Source: Spirochaetes bacterium ADurb.Bin133 (GTDB taxonomy: Bacteria > Spirochaetota > GWE2-31-10 > MWDO01). From it: a stretch of DNA of 49,058 nucleotides. The stretch covers positions 1 to 49,058 of the forward strand of contig MWDO01000020.1 of assembly GCA_002070605.1 (NCBI GenBank), read 5' to 3'. Below, piece after piece: positions 1 through 8,728 of the stretch. The translations under genes and the position numbers were made by a program. The notes below the pieces were generated by a model. The model did not search any database and was not told where the DNA came from. It worked only from the letters and a program-made list of their open reading frames with translations. Numbering within the stretch: the stretch's first letter is position 1; every line of letters starts with the position of its first letter.

Positions 1-68
1 TTTTCTAATAATTTAAGGTTTGGTTCTAATTCGTCAAACTTTCTTCTGTAATAATATGCTTTTGCCAT
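1..68 (-). CDS. N-terminus of an unknown protein (cut by window edge)
   Basis: Reading leftwards from an ATG at 68 there is an open frame of 22 codons that begins MAKAYYYRRKFDELEP and runs off the left edge. A G-rich tract (eight G on the reverse strand) lies two bases before the ATG and could serve as an unusually close ribosome binding site. The fragment is lysine- and tyrosine-rich and too short to assign to a family. An inverted repeat (AATGATA at 98-104, TATCATT at 114-120) lies upstream and could be an operator or hairpin. Confidence 0.45.
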   Translation of the reverse strand, partial: MAKAYYYRRKFDELEPNLKLLE

Positions 69-144
69 TACCCCCCCCTTGTTGTTAATTTCCCGCCAAT
101 GATACAATATTTTTATCATTATGGCAACCTTTTTTTTCGCTTGG

Positions 145-181
145 AAGGAAGTATGCGTCATTCCCCAAAAAAACTGACGGG
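145..181. repeat. Right-end fragment of the CCCGTCGG/CATATG element family
   Basis: The end sequence CCCCAAAAAAACTGACGGG lies at 163-181, preceded by the half-site TATGCGTCATT. This matches the right end of the complete elements at 41888-42052 and 1585-2286 with one or two changes. No left end is visible, so this is a degraded copy. It lies just downstream of pgk on pgk's strand. Confidence 0.6.
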
Positions 182-225
182 CTATTAACCGGAATAATAA
201 TCGGTCGCTTTTTTTGAAAATCTAA

Positions 226-1494
226 CTATTTATCGCTGAGAGCGGCGATTCCCGGTAGAATTTTTCCTTCCACAAGCTCCATAGAGGCGCCGCCGCCCGT
301 AGATATGTGCGTCATCTTATCGGCGACGCCGGCTTTATTTACGGCAGATACGGAGTCGCCGCCGCCTATAACCGTGATCGCCCCTTTCAAATTGGCGAGC
401 GTATTGGCTATCTCGATGGTTCCTTTCGCGTAATTTGACATCTCAAATACTCCGACAGGTCCGTTCCAGAATACGGTTTTAGCGCCGGCGAGAGCTTTTT
501 TAAACAGATCGATGGATTTCGGTCCGATATCGAGCCCCATCATGTCGTCGGGAATATGATCGACGTCGACGGTCTTAAATTCGGCGTCGTTTGAGAACGC
601 TTTTGCAACGATAGCGTCGGTTTGAAGGATAAATTCTACCCCTTTATTTTTCGCCGCGGCTAACGTGTTTTTTGCAACGTCGAGTTGATCGTCTTCGCAA
701 AGAGACGTCCCAACTTTTTTCCCCATAGCTTTAAAGAATGTAAAAGCCATTCCGCCGCCGATTATTATTTTATCGACTTTTTCGAGCAGTTTTTCGATAA
801 CAGTTATTTTTGAAGAGACTTTCGCGCCTCCGATGATCGCTACAAACGGCTTAGCGGGATTTTTAACAATTTTGTCTTCGAGAAATTCCAGCTCTTTTTC
901 CATCAAGAAGCCCGCGACTGCCGGAAGATGACGGGCGATGGTCTCGGTCGACGCGTGAGCCCTGTGAGCCGTTCCAAAAGCGTCGTTAACGTAAATATCG
1001 CCGTATTTTGCAAGTTCGATTGCCATTTTTTCTCTATCCGCTTCTTCTTTAGCGGTCTCTTCTTTATGGAATCTGGTATTTTCAAGTAGCAGAATCTCGC
1101 CGGCGCCGAGAGCGTCTACCATTTTTTTGGTCTCGTCGCCCATACAAGCCGGAGCTTGTTTTACCGTTTTACCGAGAAGTTTTGATAAATGCGCGGCAAT
1201 CGGAGCCATTTTATGTTGTCCCTCGATATAAGCCGTTTCGTCGAACGCCGCGCCGGATTTTTGAGCCTTTTCTTTCGCTTTCTCCATATCTTTTTTAGGA
1301 TCGCCGAGATGCGACATCAACACGATTGATTTCGCTTTTTTGTCGAGCAGATACTTGATCGTCGGAAGAGCCGCTTGAATTCGGGTGTCGTCCTGAATAA
1401 CTTTATCCTTGATCGGAACGTTAAAATCGACCCTCATAATAACTCTTTTTCCGGAAATATCGATATCCTTAACCGTCTTCTTTGTTATAGCCAT
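226..1494 (-). CDS. pgk: Phosphoglycerate kinase
   Basis: Cytoplasmic glycolytic enzyme that transfers phosphate between 1,3-bisphosphoglycerate and ADP to give 3-phosphoglycerate and ATP. The 422 residues cover the family: RVDFNVP at 21-27, SHLGDPKKD at 61-69, ENTRFHKEE at 138-146, GGAKVSSKI at 222-230, NGPVGVFE at 344-351, GGGDS at 377-381 and [10 protein letters not shown] at 398-407. An insert of about 25 residues after SHLG makes it longer than the usual 390-400, and SHLG is followed by D rather than the common R; from memory both features occur in treponemal enzymes. The ATG has an AAGGGG ribosome site. It runs divergently from the element at 1585, separate from gap, the enzyme of the preceding glycolytic step. 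Confidence 0.97.
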   Translation of the reverse strand: MAITKKTVKDIDISGKRVIMRVDFNVPIKDKVIQDDTRIQAALPTIKYLLDKKAKSIVLMSHLGDPKKDMEKAKEKAQKSGAAFDETAYIEGQHKMAPIAAHLSKLLGKTVKQAPACMGDETKKMVDALGAGEILLLENTRFHKEETAKEEADREKMAIELAKYGDIYVNDAFGTAHRAHASTETIARHLPAVAGFLMEKELEFLEDKIVKNPAKPFVAIIGGAKVSSKITVIEKLLEKVDKIIIGGGMAFTFFKAMGKKVGTSLCEDDQLDVAKNTLAAAKNKGVEFILQTDAIVAKAFSNDAEFKTVDVDHIPDDMMGLDIGPKSIDLFKKALAGAKTVFWNGPVGVFEMSNYAKGTIEIANTLANLKGAITVIGGGDSVSAVNKAGVADKMTHISTGGGASMELVEGKILPGIAALSDK

Positions 1495-1584
1495 AACTTT
1501 ATACCCCTTATTAATAATTTTTTTAAAATTATATTCTATTTTAAATTTAAAATTTATGCAAGAAAAATTGTTTGATAAAAAGCT

Positions 1585-2286
1585 CCCGTCGGTTTTTTGG
1601 GCAAAAGAAAAATCTACGCATATGTGTCATTTTTTTTTAATCAGTAAAATATTTGTCATTTATTAAAAATTATCCAAATTTTTGTAAAGAGTTTTCTACT
1701 TTTAGTTGTTATATATAAAAGAAAAAGGAGAAAATTTTATGAGAAACAAAAAACATCTATTTCACTTTATAGTGTCAGAATCTATGAATACCAATGTCAT
1801 AGATTTTTTACTAAAAGAGTTTAAAATTAATACGTTTAGCAAACTGTTTGAGACTATGTTTCGCCTCATTGACAAAAAAATCTCAAAAATGAAGAGAGTA
1901 ATCGGAAATCATCGCTCCGAATACGCCGTTATAGATAATACCAACGATAAAAGGCTGGATAAATACCTCAGAATCAGCGAAGCAGACTATCTTCAAATAA
2001 AAAGATGGCATTCTTTGTATAACGAATTCGGTATGGCTTCGACGGTTCGAGATATTATACTGTTTTTTTATAACGGCGCTATGAAATACGGACTAGAAGG
2101 ATTTCTTGAGCTTATTGGTAAGAAGTTGAAGATCGATAAATTAAAAAACGACTTTTTGGATAGAATGACACAACTGTTAAATATAACCGCTCGAAAACAG
2201 CTATTATACGCGTTTGTAATTGAAAATTTTCCCGAATACATCCGCTCTACCTAAAATTAATTCTTATCTCCCCAAAAAACCGGCGG
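1585..2286 (+). mobile_element. TIR-bounded element carrying a tandem-RHH gene (copy 1)
   Basis: The left end CCCGTCGGTTTTTTGGG (1585-1601) and right end CCCCAAAAAACCGGCGG (2270-2286) are inverted copies of each other. Inside the left end is one CATATG site (1619-1624) with GTGTCAT on its right arm. An AT-rich leader of about 100 bases follows, almost the same as in the two other gene-bearing copies, then one gene (1739-2254) that fills the rest. No transposase is present and I see no convincing target duplication. This is the cleanest gene-bearing copy in the window. Confidence 0.65.
1739..2254 (+). CDS. Tandem ribbon-helix-helix-like protein, paralogue 1
   Basis: A 171-residue protein of a three-member family in this window, about 85% identical to the copy at 37695. 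I do not recognise a named family. Residues 73-117 (strand around KYLRIS, helix EADYLQIKRWHSLYNEFG, turn, helix STVRDIILFFYNG) have the strand-helix-helix layout of ribbon-helix-helix DNA-binding proteins. Residues 5-47 (strand LFHFIVS, helix from ESMN to FKI, helix NTFSKLFETMFRLIDKK) show the same order, so the protein may be a fused RHH pair. The C-terminal 50 residues are helical and basic. The start at 1739 rather than 1706 is set by AAAAAGGAG eight bases upstream. The gene lies inside inverted end repeats, so its own repeats are a candidate target. Function unknown; the fold is inferred from sequence pattern. Confidence 0.8.
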   Translation: MRNKKHLFHFIVSESMNTNVIDFLLKEFKINTFSKLFETMFRLIDKKISKMKRVIGNHRSEYAVIDNTNDKRLDKYLRISEADYLQIKRWHSLYNEFGMASTVRDIILFFYNGAMKYGLEGFLELIGKKLKIDKLKNDFLDRMTQLLNITARKQLLYAFVIENFPEYIRST

Positions 2287-2324
2287 AATACCGGTAAATA
2301 AATTTACATAGTTTAAAAAAGATA

Positions 2325-3454
<1,130 letters not shown>

Positions 3455-3472
3455 GAGTTATTCTTATTCTAT

Positions 3473-3500
3473 AAAGCCGCTCTTCGAGGCGGCTTTTTTT
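3473..3500 (+). terminator. Rho-independent terminator of gap
   Basis: An eight-base-pair stem AAAGCCGC / GCGGCTTT encloses a loop with TTCG and is followed by a run of T. It stands 18 bases after the gap stop codon. Confidence 0.9.
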
Positions 3501-3537
3501 ACTTTTTATTTTTAAATTAAAAATTATAACTTTTAGG

Positions 3538-3567
3538 TTGACTTTTCGATAATTATATAAATAATAA
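3538..3567 (+). promoter_or_regulatory. Probable promoter of the 799-residue gene
   Basis: TTGACT (3538-3543) is followed after 18 bases by TAATAA (3562-3567) in a very AT-rich stretch. It lies between the gap terminator and the TTG start at 3588. The -10 box is not unique because several AT-rich hexamers fit. Confidence 0.45.
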
Positions 3568-3587
3568 TATCTTAAGAGGATACTGAT

Positions 3588-5987
3588 TTGGCTCAACAAT
3601 TTTTATCAGAAAAAAAATCTTACTCTAAAGATTCGGTAGTAATACTTCAAGGCAGCGATCAAAAAGAGATCAATTTATTAACCGAAGGAGTTATTGAAAT
3701 AAAAAGAAGCCGCGACAACGTCGCAGGATTAGACGAGGAGAAGATCGTAAAAAAAAGCAGGCGAATTCAGTTGATTCAAGCGCCTACGATTTTTGGAGTA
3801 GAAAATTTGATTTCAGGCGATCTCCAGCAAAATTCTTATATAGCTCTTACCGATTGCAAAATAACAAAGTACGGCATAGAGTCCAACGACTATTCCGTCT
3901 TTTTTAGGGCAAATTGCTCAATAGCGCTGAACGTTTTATCTACGCTGAAAGATTACGCTCTCAGGGGAATCAATCAGATAAAGAAATTCGTCAAAATGAC
4001 GGGCAATATTGGCAAAATTAATGATAACTTTGAATTGTTGTATTGCTTCATAAACAAAGATGAAAATAACAATTTATATAAAAAATTTATAGAAAACGGC
4101 GGCGTGTTTCCGTCCGTATTTGAGCCAAATTTTCTATTAGAAGATTTTTCTACAATTTTAGAAGTTGGATACGAAGATCCGGAGTACGATCCAAACGCTA
4201 TATTCGACGTAACGAAACTGGAATTTTATCACAACTTACTAAAGTCGAAGCCGGAGGCTTTTACGGCGTTAATAAACGCTAATCAAAATATTTTCAATTA
4301 TATATACGGCGATTTGTCATTAATTAATAATATGATTAATATTGAACTGGAAAACAAATCTTTTCAACTTGAAGAGACGGCCGACGACTTTTTTAAAAAA
4401 AAGGACTCGCCTTTAAACAGACTCGTCGATATAGCCGAGAAAATCAAACAAAACGAAAACGCCGGACCGAAGATTACTATGGCGATAGCGTCGCTTTGTA
4501 AGAACGTAGAAAATAACATAAAAACCCTCGTCGGCGTCGTATATCCAGATAATTCAAGGAAATATGAGATATTAACAAAATATTCTTCTCAAAGCGGCGG
4601 TAATGAAGGAAAAGTCGTTCCGCCCGCCGAAGAGAAATATAAAAAATTATTAAAAGATTCCGCAAAAAAGATTGTGGGATTTTCTACGCTTTCAAACGAA
4701 CGAAAAGAGACGATCCTCAAAAATATCTCCGATATGAAAAAAATAAATATGAACGATCCGACGACTAAAGAGTCGAGACAGATAATCAGGAAACTTCAAG
4801 ACGATTTCTTCGAGCTGTATGCTTCGATATTCATTAAACTTATGGAGAAACACAGAGGAGAAATTCCGATAGAGATAAAGTTGTTTATCTATTTTGCATT
4901 TATAGACGAAAAACTTGTTACGGAAGATCAAGCCGAGTTTTTGTATAATTCTACTACGTACTTTACCAAACCTTTTAAAAGCGAATTCCCTATAATATCG
5001 TTTTTTGACTATCTCAAACTAATTTACGAAGGGACGGAGGCTCCGTCAATGACGGAAGTCGGCGAACTTTTTAGTAAAATTGTGAAAAAAGCTTTTACTA
5101 AAAATGAAAAAGTTATAAAAGATACGCCGGCCGGAAGAGCCGAGTTTGAAATTAACAATATGGCGAGGAGCGCTTTCAGGATAACTTCGGACAATCTCAG
5201 GGCGTATATTCCTTATATAAATCAAAATTCTTTCAAAGGCCCGTTTAGCAGAATATTCTTAAATCCGAAGAAACTCGAGCAATATATAGAAAAAATAAGG
5301 CATGTTAATTATACGTTGTTTTTTAGAGAAACGACGTGGAAAATCCCCGGAAAAAGCGAGCTTATAAAAAAAGAGGTTTTACCCTATCTTATTTTAGTTC
5401 CGAATTCCGGTCAAAGAGTGCAAATGTGGCAGGAGGTTATCAATAATATAAGAGCCTCTAGGGGGAGATTTATCGTTCCCGTATTTTTTAACGGCGACCT
5501 AAACAAGTCTTTGATTATGGCGTGCGCGCATTTCACTTGGGAGTTGTGCAAAACCGTAGTCGGTTCAAACTGGATGGATCCGACCGAGGGGGGGCTAGTC
5601 GGAGCTTACTACGATTATTCGCAATTTTACGATAAGTATAAAGATTTGTCTATTGAAGCGAAGGAGTTGATTAAAGCTCAATTTATGAGAGTCAAAATTG
5701 ATAGAGACAGGTTCGCGTACGACTTTTACGAATGGTTAGAATTTGAGAGAAAAGGGGTGCCGAAACTAAATAAGATTGTTAGAGGCATTTTTTACAGATA
5801 TATACCGTTTCCTAAAGAGATCAGAGAAAATCTTGCAAATTTGCCTCTTTATAGCGAATTGGACAATAAATTCAACAATATAAGAAATAGAGAATTTCGC
5901 TCGCTTGAATCAAGATATCATAAATATATGAACAAAGGCGAACTTCCCGAAGATTTGCGGCTATATCTTGAGATGATGCAAAAATAA
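3588..5987 (+). CDS. Large protein with cyclic-nucleotide-binding-like N-terminus
   Basis: A 799-residue protein starting at TTG, chosen because AAGAGGA lies seven bases upstream and no in-frame ATG fits. Residues 1-115 read as the beta-roll of a cyclic-nucleotide-binding domain (SVVILQGSDQKEINLLTEG resembles the start of such domains), but I cannot find the usual phosphate-binding cassette, so ligand binding is doubtful. The remaining 680 residues are soluble, mainly helical and charged, without membrane segments; a region rich in W, Y and F lies near 590-730. I do not recognise it. The downstream epimerase-like gene starts eight bases after the stop. A role as a signalling scaffold is only a guess from the N-terminal domain. 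Confidence 0.85.
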   Translation: MAQQFLSEKKSYSKDSVVILQGSDQKEINLLTEGVIEIKRSRDNVAGLDEEKIVKKSRRIQLIQAPTIFGVENLISGDLQQNSYIALTDCKITKYGIESNDYSVFFRANCSIALNVLSTLKDYALRGINQIKKFVKMTGNIGKINDNFELLYCFINKDENNNLYKKFIENGGVFPSVFEPNFLLEDFSTILEVGYEDPEYDPNAIFDVTKLEFYHNLLKSKPEAFTALINANQNIFNYIYGDLSLINNMINIELENKSFQLEETADDFFKKKDSPLNRLVDIAEKIKQNENAGPKITMAIASLCKNVENNIKTLVGVVYPDNSRKYEILTKYSSQSGGNEGKVVPPAEEKYKKLLKDSAKKIVGFSTLSNERKETILKNISDMKKINMNDPTTKESRQIIRKLQDDFFELYASIFIKLMEKHRGEIPIEIKLFIYFAFIDEKLVTEDQAEFLYNSTTYFTKPFKSEFPIISFFDYLKLIYEGTEAPSMTEVGELFSKIVKKAFTKNEKVIKDTPAGRAEFEINNMARSAFRITSDNLRAYIPYINQNSFKGPFSRIFLNPKKLEQYIEKIRHVNYTLFFRETTWKIPGKSELIKKEVLPYLILVPNSGQRVQMWQEVINNIRASRGRFIVPVFFNGDLNKSLIMACAHFTWELCKTVVGSNWMDPTEGGLVGAYYDYSQFYDKYKDLSIEAKELIKAQFMRVKIDRDRFAYDFYEWLEFERKGVPKLNKIVRGIFYRYIPFPKEIRENLANLPLYSELDNKFNNIRNREFRSLESRYHKYMNKGELPEDLRLYLEMMQK

Positions 5988-5995
5988 TTATTATT

Positions 5996-6982
5996 ATGAA
6001 AAAATCTGACGTAGAATATATATTGCTGACCGGGGCGGCGGGTTTTATCGGAGCCAAAACCGCCGAACGTCTGCTTGAACTCGGCTATAAGGTCGTCGGC
6101 GTAGATAATATGAACGACTATTACGACGTCTCGATAAAAGAGCGGCGTCTAAAAACGCTAATCGGCGACGATAATTTTGTATTTCACAAAGCCGACATTG
6201 AAGATTACCAATATATGAAGTCGCTTTTTGAAGAAAACAAATTCTCCGCAGTAATTAATCTCGCCGCCCGAGCGGGAGTAAGATACAGCGAGGAGAATCC
6301 TCATGTCTACATGTCGACAAACGCGCAAGGGACTCTCAATTTGTTGGAGTTGATGAGGAAGTTTAACGTCCGAAAATTCGTATTGGCTTCGACGTCGTCG
6401 CTATACGCCGGACAACAAATTCCTTTCGTAGAAACCTTGCCTGTGAATACTCCGATATCGCAATACGCCGCGACAAAAAAAGCCGCCGAGGTTACGACGT
6501 ATACTTATCATTATCTATACGGAATCGACGCGACTATTTGCAGATACTTTACCGTTTACGGTCCGGCGGGGAGACCCGATATGAGCCCCTATCGATTTGT
6601 AAAGTGGGTTTTAGAAGGAACGCCGATTACTCTCTTTGGCGACGGGACGCAGAGTAGAGATTTTACCTATGTGGACGATATAGCGATAGGAACCGTCGCC
6701 GCGTTAAAAAACGTCGGTTACGAAATAGTAAATCTCGGCGGCGGACAAAAGCCGATAACTCTAAACGAGATGATAAAACTAATCGAGGAGTATTCCGGGG
6801 CGGAGGCTAAGATAAATTATCAGCCTGTCCAAAAGACCGATATGGTTGAAACTATGGCGGATATCAAAAAAGCCAAAACCTTACTAAACTGGTCGCCCAT
6901 TGTATCTTTTGAAGAGGGAATCAAGAAAACGGTCGAATGGTATCTGGCAAATAGAGAGTGGCTCAAAAACGTACCGGTATAA
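5996..6982 (+). CDS. NAD-dependent sugar epimerase, UDP-glucuronate 4-epimerase-like
   Basis: Extended short-chain dehydrogenase of 328 residues acting on a nucleotide sugar. The NAD-binding motif TGAAGFIG is at 12-19. The catalytic pair is Tyr157 and Lys161 in QYAATKKAAE, with the Ser/Thr-rich STSSLY at 132-137 before it. The sequence VDNMNDYYDVSIKE at 36-49 is typical of UDP-glucuronate 4-epimerases, which supply UDP-galacturonate for surface glycans. GDGTQSRDFTYVDD is the usual substrate-side motif. It starts eight bases after the preceding stop with no clear ribosome site, suggesting translational coupling. Substrate is not proven; UDP-glucose 4-epimerase is the alternative. Confidence 0.88.
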   Translation: MKKSDVEYILLTGAAGFIGAKTAERLLELGYKVVGVDNMNDYYDVSIKERRLKTLIGDDNFVFHKADIEDYQYMKSLFEENKFSAVINLAARAGVRYSEENPHVYMSTNAQGTLNLLELMRKFNVRKFVLASTSSLYAGQQIPFVETLPVNTPISQYAATKKAAEVTTYTYHYLYGIDATICRYFTVYGPAGRPDMSPYRFVKWVLEGTPITLFGDGTQSRDFTYVDDIAIGTVAALKNVGYEIVNLGGGQKPITLNEMIKLIEEYSGAEAKINYQPVQKTDMVETMADIKKAKTLLNWSPIVSFEEGIKKTVEWYLANREWLKNVPV

Positions 6983-7003
6983 GCAACCATTTTTTCTACG
7001 CGC

Positions 7004-7710
7004 CTCGCCGGTTTTTTGGGGCGGGGAAAATTGACACATATGATGTTAAGGATAAAAATCGACGCATATGTGTCAATTTTTTTTTAATTAGTAAATTAAT
7101 TGTTATTTATTAAAAATTTATGCAAATTTTTGTACAACGTTTTCTACTTTTAGTTGTTATATATATAAAAGAAAAAGGAGAAAACTTTATGAAAAACAAA
7201 AAACATTTATTTCATTTTATAGTGTCTGAATCTATGAATAATAACGTTATAGATTTTCTACTGAAAGAGTTCAAAATTAATACATTCAGTAAACTGTTTG
7301 AAACTATGTTTCGCCTTGTTAATAAAAAAATACCAAAAATGAAGAGGATAATCGGGAATCATTGTTCAGAATACGCCGTTATAGACAATACCGACGATAA
7401 AAGGCTGGATAAATACCTCAGAATCAGCGAAACGGATTATCTTCAAATAAAAAGATGGCATTCCTTGTATAACGAATTCGGTATGGCTTCGACGGTTCGA
7501 GATATTATCTTGTTTTTCTATAACGGCGTCGCGCAATACGGGTTGGAAGGATTTCTTGAGATTGTTAGTAAGAAATTGAAGATTGATAAATTGAAAAACG
7601 ACTTTTTGGGTAAAATGACACAACTGTTAAATGTTACCAATCGAAAACAGCTATTATACTCGCTCTTAATCGAAAATTATCCCAAATACGTCTATTCTAC
7701 GTAAAAATAT
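7004..7710 (+). mobile_element. Element carrying a tandem-RHH gene, right end lost (copy 2)
   Basis: The left end CTCGCCGGTTTTTTGGGG (7004-7021) is followed by GCGGGGAAAATTGACACATATG and a second CATATG at 7065-7070, then the AT-rich leader (about 7078-7188) and gene 7189-7704. The other gene-bearing copies end with ACCGGCGG shortly after the gene; here the homology stops after GTAAAAA and continues into an AT-rich stretch ending TTGACCGG. I read this as a damaged right end, so the right boundary is approximate. Confidence 0.55.
7189..7704 (+). CDS. Tandem ribbon-helix-helix-like protein, paralogue 2
   Basis: 171 residues, intact, clearly the same family as 1739-2254 and 37695-38210. The two strand-helix-helix units fall at the same positions (5-47 and 73-117), and the middle block LRISETDYLQIKRWHSLYNE is almost unchanged. 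Differences concentrate in the linker at 48-62 and the last 25 residues. The start at 7189 follows AAAAAGGAG with eight bases spacing; an in-frame ATG at 7120 lies inside the conserved non-coding leader and is rejected. It stands alone between a sugar epimerase and a fucose synthase gene. Function unknown; DNA binding is inferred. Confidence 0.8.
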   Translation: MKNKKHLFHFIVSESMNNNVIDFLLKEFKINTFSKLFETMFRLVNKKIPKMKRIIGNHCSEYAVIDNTDDKRLDKYLRISETDYLQIKRWHSLYNEFGMASTVRDIILFFYNGVAQYGLEGFLEIVSKKLKIDKLKNDFLGKMTQLLNVTNRKQLLYSLLIENYPKYVYST

Positions 7711-7734
7711 TTTATTTTTTTGACCGGTTATAAC

Positions 7735-7762
7735 TTGATATAATTATTAGTTTTGATATAAT
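7735..7762 (+). promoter_or_regulatory. Promoter of the fucose-synthase gene
   Basis: TTGATA (7735-7740), a 16-base spacer and a perfect TATAAT (7757-7762) precede the start codon by 29 bases. An earlier TTGACC/TATAAT pair overlaps but has only 13 bases between boxes. Confidence 0.6.
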
Positions 7763-7791
7763 GAAGGCTATATTTTGTTAGAGAGAGCGGT

Positions 7792-8721
7792 ATGGATTTA
7801 AATTCAAAAATATTTGTCGCGGGGCATAGAGGGTTGGTCGGCTCTTCGATTGTAAGAAAGTTACAGAGAGACGGTTATAAAAAGATTATAACGAGAACCA
7901 GAGAAGAGGTAAATTTACTTGATTTTTCTTCGGTAAGAAATTTCTTTGAAAAAGAGAGACCGGAATATGCGTTTCTTGCGGCGGCTAAAGTCGGCGGGAT
8001 TTTGGCTAATAGTTCGCAAAAAGGGGATTTTATATATCAAAATTTGCAAATACAAAATAACGTCATTCATAACGCATATTTATCCGGGGTAAAGAAGCTT
8101 CTGTTTTTAGGAAGTTCTTGTATTTACCCTAAAAATTGCCCTCAACCGATTAAGGAGGAGTATCTCCTTTCGGGATATTTAGAAGAGACGAACGACGCTT
8201 ACGCTATAGCTAAAATTGCCGGATTAGTTATGTGCCGTTCTTATAACAATCAATACAAGACCAATTTTATCAGCGCAATGCCGACGAATTTATACGGATA
8301 TAACGATAACTTCAATTTGCAAACGTCGCACGTATTGCCGGCGCTTATGAAGAAGTTTCACGACGCAAAGATTTACGATCAAAAAGCCGTAACGGTATGG
8401 GGAACGGGCGCTCCTTTGAGGGAGTTTTTGTTTGTCGAAGATCTTGCCGAGGCGCTTGTTTTTCTTATGAATAACTATAATGAAGATACTCATATAAACG
8501 TCGGGACGGGACGGGATATTTCAATAAAGGATCTTGCTTATCTGATAAAGGATATTGTCGGTTTTAAAGGGGAGGTCGTATTTGATCCGACCAAACCGGA
8601 CGGGACGCCTCGCAAGCTTTTAGACGTTTCTAAACTTGAAAAAGCGGGGTGGAAAGCGCAGACCTCTTTGGAAGACGGAATAAAAGCGACTTACCAATGG
8701 TTTTTGGATAATCAAAAATAG
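7792..8721 (+). CDS. fcl: GDP-L-fucose synthase
   Basis: NADPH-dependent epimerase/reductase that turns GDP-4-keto-6-deoxy-mannose into GDP-L-fucose for surface polysaccharide. 309 residues, close to the family's 310-325. The cofactor motif GHRGLVGSSIVR is at 11-22, close to the family's standard form. The catalytic Tyr137 and Lys141 sit in DAYAIAKIAG, with LGSSCIYPKNCPQPI at 106-120 before them. The partner GDP-mannose dehydratase (gmd) is not in the window. The M48 protease follows after seven bases. The ribosome site is weak (GAGAG). Confidence 0.93.
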   Translation: MDLNSKIFVAGHRGLVGSSIVRKLQRDGYKKIITRTREEVNLLDFSSVRNFFEKERPEYAFLAAAKVGGILANSSQKGDFIYQNLQIQNNVIHNAYLSGVKKLLFLGSSCIYPKNCPQPIKEEYLLSGYLEETNDAYAIAKIAGLVMCRSYNNQYKTNFISAMPTNLYGYNDNFNLQTSHVLPALMKKFHDAKIYDQKAVTVWGTGAPLREFLFVEDLAEALVFLMNNYNEDTHINVGTGRDISIKDLAYLIKDIVGFKGEVVFDPTKPDGTPRKLLDVSKLEKAGWKAQTSLEDGIKATYQWFLDNQK

Positions 8722-8728
8722 ACGGTTT

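Noticed and set aside
1585-1602. Element ends as ordinary rho-independent terminators
   Set aside because: CCCGTCGGTTTTTTGGGG has no G+C stem before the T run. At 41888-42052 and 1585-2286 the motif occurs in inverted pairs, which fits element ends better; a secondary terminator role cannot be excluded.
1706-1738. Longer N-terminus for the RHH-like genes (also from 7120)
   Set aside because: The added residues are encoded by the conserved non-coding leader and ribosome site; copy 3 has no such extension.
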